The notes under the pieces are model-generated. The model searched no databases and had not been told where the DNA came from. It was given only the letters and a program-made list of their open reading frames with translations. A stretch of DNA of 54,411 bases from Gammaproteobacteria bacterium (lineage in GTDB: Bacteria; Pseudomonadota; Gammaproteobacteria; Steroidobacterales; Steroidobacteraceae), in assembly GCA_028870275.1 (NCBI GenBank), contig JAGWPY010000175.1, forward strand, positions 1-54,411, in the 5' to 3' direction. Position 1 is the stretch's first letter. Every line of letters begins with the position of its first letter. Made by a program: the position numbers and the translations under genes. Positions 50,890 to 54,411 of the stretch are shown here, one piece after another.

Positions 50890-53325
50890 ATGATCCAACC
50901 TCCGAAGCGCTTGCGCGAGTTGCTGGTGTTCGGCCTCGCCGGTGTGTCGCTGCTCGGTGGTTGCGGCGGGCCCGCCTATCGGGAGTCGGCTCACATGCGT
51001 CGCGGCCAGGCCTATCTCGACAAAGGCGATTACGCCAAAGCGCGCATCGAATTCCGCAACGCCTTGCAGATCAAACCAAACGACGCCGAGGCCCGCTTCG
51101 AGAACGGAGTCGTCGACGAGAAGCTCGGCAATCCACGCGAAGCGGCACAGTTCTACCAGGGGGCGATCGACGTCGATCCGCAGAACGTCGAAGCCCGCGC
51201 CGCTCTCGGCCGAATGTTCGTGTTCGCCGGGTTGCCGCAACGGGCGCTCGACACGATCGCGCCGGTGCTGCCGAAGCACGCACAGGATGCGCGCCTGCTG
51301 ACCGTGCGTGCCGCGGCGCGAGAACAGCTCCACGATCTGACCGGAGCGCTCGCCGATGCGCAGCTCGCAGTACGCCTTGCCCCGGACGACCAAAATGCGA
51401 TCGCCGTGCTCGCCGGCATCGAACACGCCTCCGGCGACCTTGCAAAGACGCAAGCACTGCTTGAATCGTCAGTGCAACGTCTGCCCAACACGGTCTCGTT
51501 ACGGTTAGCGCTTGCCGAGCTCTACGAGGGCACCGGGCAGGACGCCAAGGCCGAGCCGCTGCTTGAGAAACTGGTCGCGATGCAGCCGACCAGCGAGGCG
51601 AACCGGGTGAGGCTCGCTCAGTACTACGCGCACGATGGCCGGCTCGACGCAGCCGAGCAGGTATTGCGGGCGGGCGTGAATGCACTGCCTGACAATCGCG
51701 ACATGAAGACCCAGCTGATCAGCTTTCTCGCGGCACAGCGTTCTGCGGCCGCTGCCGAGCAGCAGTTGCACGCGTTCATCGCGGCCGCTCCGAACGACGA
51801 ATCACTCGAATTCATGCTGGCGGCGTTCTATGAACAGGGAAAGCAGATCGACAAGGCCAAGGCCGTGTATCAGCGGGTGATCGCCTCGCAGGGCGACGCA
51901 CCGGCCGGCCTGTCGGCGCGCGACCAGCTCGCCACGCTGCTGATTCGCAATGGTAATGTGCCCGCGGCGAAGGCGCTGATCGCAGAGGTGCTCGCCAAGG
52001 ATCCGCGCGACGACGACGCTCTCGCGCTGCGCGGCAACCTCGCGCTCAGCGAACGCGATCCGCGCGCGGCGATCGTCGATTTGCGCGCGGTGCTTCGCGA
52101 TCAACCGAATGCCGTAGGGGTGATGCGTGCGTTGGCTCGCGCTCATCTGGAGAACGGCGAAGCGGACCTCGCCGAACAGACCTTGCGCAGCGCCGTGGAG
52201 TCGAATCCGAACGATCCGGGGGTGCGGCTCGACCTGGCCGAATTGCTCGCCAAGAGCGGCAAGCTCAGCGAAGCGAAGCCGGTCATCGGCGATCTCGTCA
52301 AAATGCAGCCCGGCAACTTCGCGGCCCTGGACGCGCAGTTCAAGATCGCGATGGCCATGCAGGACTACGCAACCGCGCAAACCGACGTCGACGCGATCCT
52401 CGCATTGCAGCCGAAGGATCCGCTCGGCCCCTATTACCAGGGACTGGTGTACGAACGGCAGGGTCGCAACGATCAGGCGCTCGCCGCCTACACCAAAGCG
52501 CTCGATATCGCGCCGCAAGCCGCCGAGCCGCTGCAGGGCGAGATCCGGGTGCTTATCGCCACGCATCATGAACAGGAAGCCCTGGACCGTCTCGATCAGG
52601 TGATCAAGGCCTTGCCGACGCAACCGGTCGCGGCCGGCTTGAAGGGCGAGGTCCTGCTGAACGCGCATCGAGCACGGGAGGCCATCGCTCCACTGAAACT
52701 CGCCATCACCCGAGCGCCGCAATGGGCCAAACCCTACGATGATCTGGCGCTCGCGCAGGTGATGCTCGGCGATCCGCAAAGCGCAGCGGCGACGCTGCGC
52801 GCCGGCGTCGCGGCGGCCAAGGACCCGGTCGTGCTCGAGACGAAGCTTGCGCAATTGCTGGTCAAACTGGGGCGACCGAACGACGCGGAACAGGTCTACC
52901 AGCAACGCCTGGCGCGCGATCCATTGGACGCCGTCGCGGCCAACAACTACGCCATGCTGCTCGTCCAAGGCGCACCCGATGCCGCACGCCTGCAACACGC
53001 CGAGTCGCTCACCGCAGCCTTCGCGAATTCGCAGAATCCCGACTTCCTCGATACCTACGGCTGGGTCCTCTACAAACGGGGCCGTGCCAACGCAGCGATC
53101 GCCGCTCTGCGGGACGCGCTCGCCAAGCGTCCGGGCGCCGCGGTGATTCAATACCACCTCGGCATGGCGCAGATCGCCGCGGGTCAGACGGCGGCCGCGC
53201 GCCAGAGTCTCGAAGGTGCGCTCGGCGCGGGGCAGTCGTTCGATGGGATCGACCAGGCCAAACGGGCTCTGCGTCGTCTCGGCGACGGGGCGTCCGGCTT
53301 GCATTCGGACGCATCGGCGAGCTGA
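50890..53325 (+). CDS. prsT: TPR-repeat lipoprotein PrsT of exosortase systems
   Basis: 811 residues. Lipoprotein signal with lipobox LLGGC (Cys25), then about 18 tetratricopeptide repeats (the first is RRGQAYLDKGDYAKARIEFRNALQIKPND) covering almost the whole protein. Length, lipobox and repeat layout fit PrsT (TIGR02917), a marker of exosortase/exopolysaccharide loci believed to act as a scaffold or export factor. ATG 50890 is chosen over TTG 50884 because AGGTGA lies 6 nt upstream. It has its own promoter-like region after the wecA-like gene. Confidence 0.9.
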   Translation: MIQPPKRLRELLVFGLAGVSLLGGCGGPAYRESAHMRRGQAYLDKGDYAKARIEFRNALQIKPNDAEARFENGVVDEKLGNPREAAQFYQGAIDVDPQNVEARAALGRMFVFAGLPQRALDTIAPVLPKHAQDARLLTVRAAAREQLHDLTGALADAQLAVRLAPDDQNAIAVLAGIEHASGDLAKTQALLESSVQRLPNTVSLRLALAELYEGTGQDAKAEPLLEKLVAMQPTSEANRVRLAQYYAHDGRLDAAEQVLRAGVNALPDNRDMKTQLISFLAAQRSAAAAEQQLHAFIAAAPNDESLEFMLAAFYEQGKQIDKAKAVYQRVIASQGDAPAGLSARDQLATLLIRNGNVPAAKALIAEVLAKDPRDDDALALRGNLALSERDPRAAIVDLRAVLRDQPNAVGVMRALARAHLENGEADLAEQTLRSAVESNPNDPGVRLDLAELLAKSGKLSEAKPVIGDLVKMQPGNFAALDAQFKIAMAMQDYATAQTDVDAILALQPKDPLGPYYQGLVYERQGRNDQALAAYTKALDIAPQAAEPLQGEIRVLIATHHEQEALDRLDQVIKALPTQPVAAGLKGEVLLNAHRAREAIAPLKLAITRAPQWAKPYDDLALAQVMLGDPQSAAATLRAGVAAAKDPVVLETKLAQLLVKLGRPNDAEQVYQQRLARDPLDAVAANNYAMLLVQGAPDAARLQHAESLTAAFANSQNPDFLDTYGWVLYKRGRANAAIAALRDALAKRPGAAVIQYHLGMAQIAAGQTAAARQSLEGALGAGQSFDGIDQAKRALRRLGDGASGLHSDASAS

Positions 53326-53397
53326 TCGACCGCGCACACTCTGTTGCAGCGAAACGAAGGGAAGCGGACTGGAATTTCAGGATCGGAGGTGGACGTC

Positions 53398-54411
53398 ATG
53401 CGCTCGCTTACACGGATGCAACCGCGCTTGTCGCGTGGGGTCTTACTGGCTTCGTTGGGTCTCGCCGGGCTGAGCGCGCTCCTGCCGTTCTCGGCGGGGG
53501 CGCAGGCGCTGATCGACGAAACGCAACTGGTGGCTCTACCCGCGGTCGTCCCGCCGCAGGAGTACCGGTTTGCGGTACCGAGCGCCCAGGCGCTCAATCT
53601 GACCTTGACAGATTTACAGACCCCCAAGAAATTCACGTCCCTTCAGGTCGTGGTCACGCTCAACGACGGGCTCGTCGGACAGGCGAGCGTGCCGGCCGGT
53701 GCACCGAGCGTAACCTTGCCGATCCCGGCCATCGTCTCCCCTGCGGCCGGCAGCGAGTACGTGGTGCGCGTCGTCGGTACTCCGGACGCGACCCAGAATG
53801 TCGGGGCTTTCGGCGTGTGCGTGTCCAGCGCGACGGATCCGACCAACGCCTGCATCGCGGCCGATTCGATCTCCGGCACTCTCGTCACGCCCCAGCCGGC
53901 CTCGACCAGCGGAGCCGCGGCCCTGCAGACGAGTTTCACCACTTCCGCGGCCGCGGGCCCTTATGTCGTCACGCTCACCGACGACCGCTTTCCGGCCCCG
54001 TTGCAGCAACTCGCGGCGGGCGTCGCCCTCAATTCCACGCCGATCAATTCGTCGCCGATCCTCGCGGGCACGCCGACCACGCTCACGCTCGCGGCGAACA
54101 CGACCTACCAGCTCGACGTCGCGGCGCTCGCCGATGCGGCGACCACCGCGGGGCTCTACGGCGTCCACATCGTCGATCCGAACGGCACGACCGTGTTCGA
54201 TCGGATCATTCCCGTGGGCGAGCTCGCGCCGCCCGCGCCCGTCACCGTGACCAGTGCGCAGAGCGTTGCCCTGACGCTCACCGACGAGGCCTACCCCGCG
54301 CCGCTGGTCAAAGCCATGGCGGCCGTGACCAGCGGGTCGGCCGCGCTCGCCGTGCTGACGACGCCTGGCACGCAGACGGGCATCGCCGTGCCGGCGGGAA
54401 CGGTCGACGTA
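53398..54411 (+). CDS. Secreted repeat protein, 3' end beyond the window
   Basis: At least 338 residues, open to the window edge. Signal peptide (LLASLGLAGLSALLPFSAGAQA) followed by Ala/Thr/Val-rich beta-sandwich-like repeats of 100-125 residues. Each carries a core LTLTD or VTLTD followed by a Pro and then a small-residue-V(A/T) stretch, at about residues 68, 191 and 292. RBS GGAGGTGG 4 nt before ATG. It resembles bacterial surface proteins with tandem domains; a C-terminal sorting signal may exist outside the window. Preceded by prsT, 72 bp away. No family is recognised. Confidence 0.75.
   Translation, partial: MRSLTRMQPRLSRGVLLASLGLAGLSALLPFSAGAQALIDETQLVALPAVVPPQEYRFAVPSAQALNLTLTDLQTPKKFTSLQVVVTLNDGLVGQASVPAGAPSVTLPIPAIVSPAAGSEYVVRVVGTPDATQNVGAFGVCVSSATDPTNACIAADSISGTLVTPQPASTSGAAALQTSFTTSAAAGPYVVTLTDDRFPAPLQQLAAGVALNSTPINSSPILAGTPTTLTLAANTTYQLDVAALADAATTAGLYGVHIVDPNGTTVFDRIIPVGELAPPAPVTVTSAQSVALTLTDEAYPAPLVKAMAAVTSGSAALAVLTTPGTQTGIAVPAGTVDV

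Overview
This is a GC-rich bacterial chromosome segment with Gram-negative envelope genes throughout: outer-membrane barrels, TonB/ExbBD, two-partner secretion and an exosortase. Protein families and gene order suggest a proteobacterium, most likely a gammaproteobacterium. No 16S, tRNA or other taxonomic marker is present, so a finer placement is not supported. Nearly all of the sequence is coding. I found no tRNA, rRNA, CRISPR array, insertion sequence or phage gene.

Layout. (1) 1-3782: housekeeping genes, namely the 3' end of gltB, then gltD and ogt. (2) 3832-6960: an orphan PhoB-type response regulator, an LpxH-like metallophosphoesterase, two small related coiled-coil proteins and a doubtful ORF. 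(3) 7352-9892: a VPLPA-CTERM exosortase substrate and a Cys-rich secreted PstS-like binding protein, closed by a strong intrinsic terminator. (4) 10011-27465: seven tightly packed co-directional genes. They encode a TpsB transporter, a 3453-residue filamentous-hemagglutinin-like TpsA, a DUF2341/LamG protein fused to an ExbB-type proton channel, ExbD, a TonB-like protein, a putative porin and a periplasmic coiled-coil protein. This looks like a surface-protein secretion system with its own proton-driven envelope motor, and is the most novel part of the window. (5) 27469-29979: a convergent DsbA-like oxidoreductase with a SurA/PpiC-like N-terminus, a ribbon-helix-helix regulator behind a consensus CRP-type site, and a second probable VPLP-CTERM protein.

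(6) 30120-53325: a complete Wzx/Wzy-type exopolysaccharide locus of the exosortase-associated (Eps) kind. Its parts are an outer-membrane export protein and barrel (EpsE, EpsL), a chain-length regulator and BY-kinase-like ATPase (EpsF, EpsG), an XrtA-type locus ATPase, a TIGR03790 protein, four glycosyltransferases, a flippase, an FkbM methyltransferase, a polymerase, a secreted beta-helix (pectate-lyase-like) protein, the exosortase with fused EpsI domain (best fit XrtD), a WecA-type priming transferase and the TPR lipoprotein PrsT. The conserved backbone genes are all on the + strand. The middle block (37758-45162) alternates strand, as expected for exchangeable sugar-assembly cassettes. (7) 53398-end: the start of a secreted repeat protein that runs off the window.

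How it fits together: the exosortase encoded at 47552 probably processes the VPLPA proteins at 7352 and 29485, while the eps genes make the polysaccharide matrix that usually accompanies such proteins. The TPS/TonB cluster may build a second surface structure. Candidate control elements are a perfect CRP-type site, direct repeats ahead of the RHH gene, 11-bp-spaced TCAC repeats ahead of the PhoB-like gene and two other genes, and a promoter-like motif shared by epsE and prsT.
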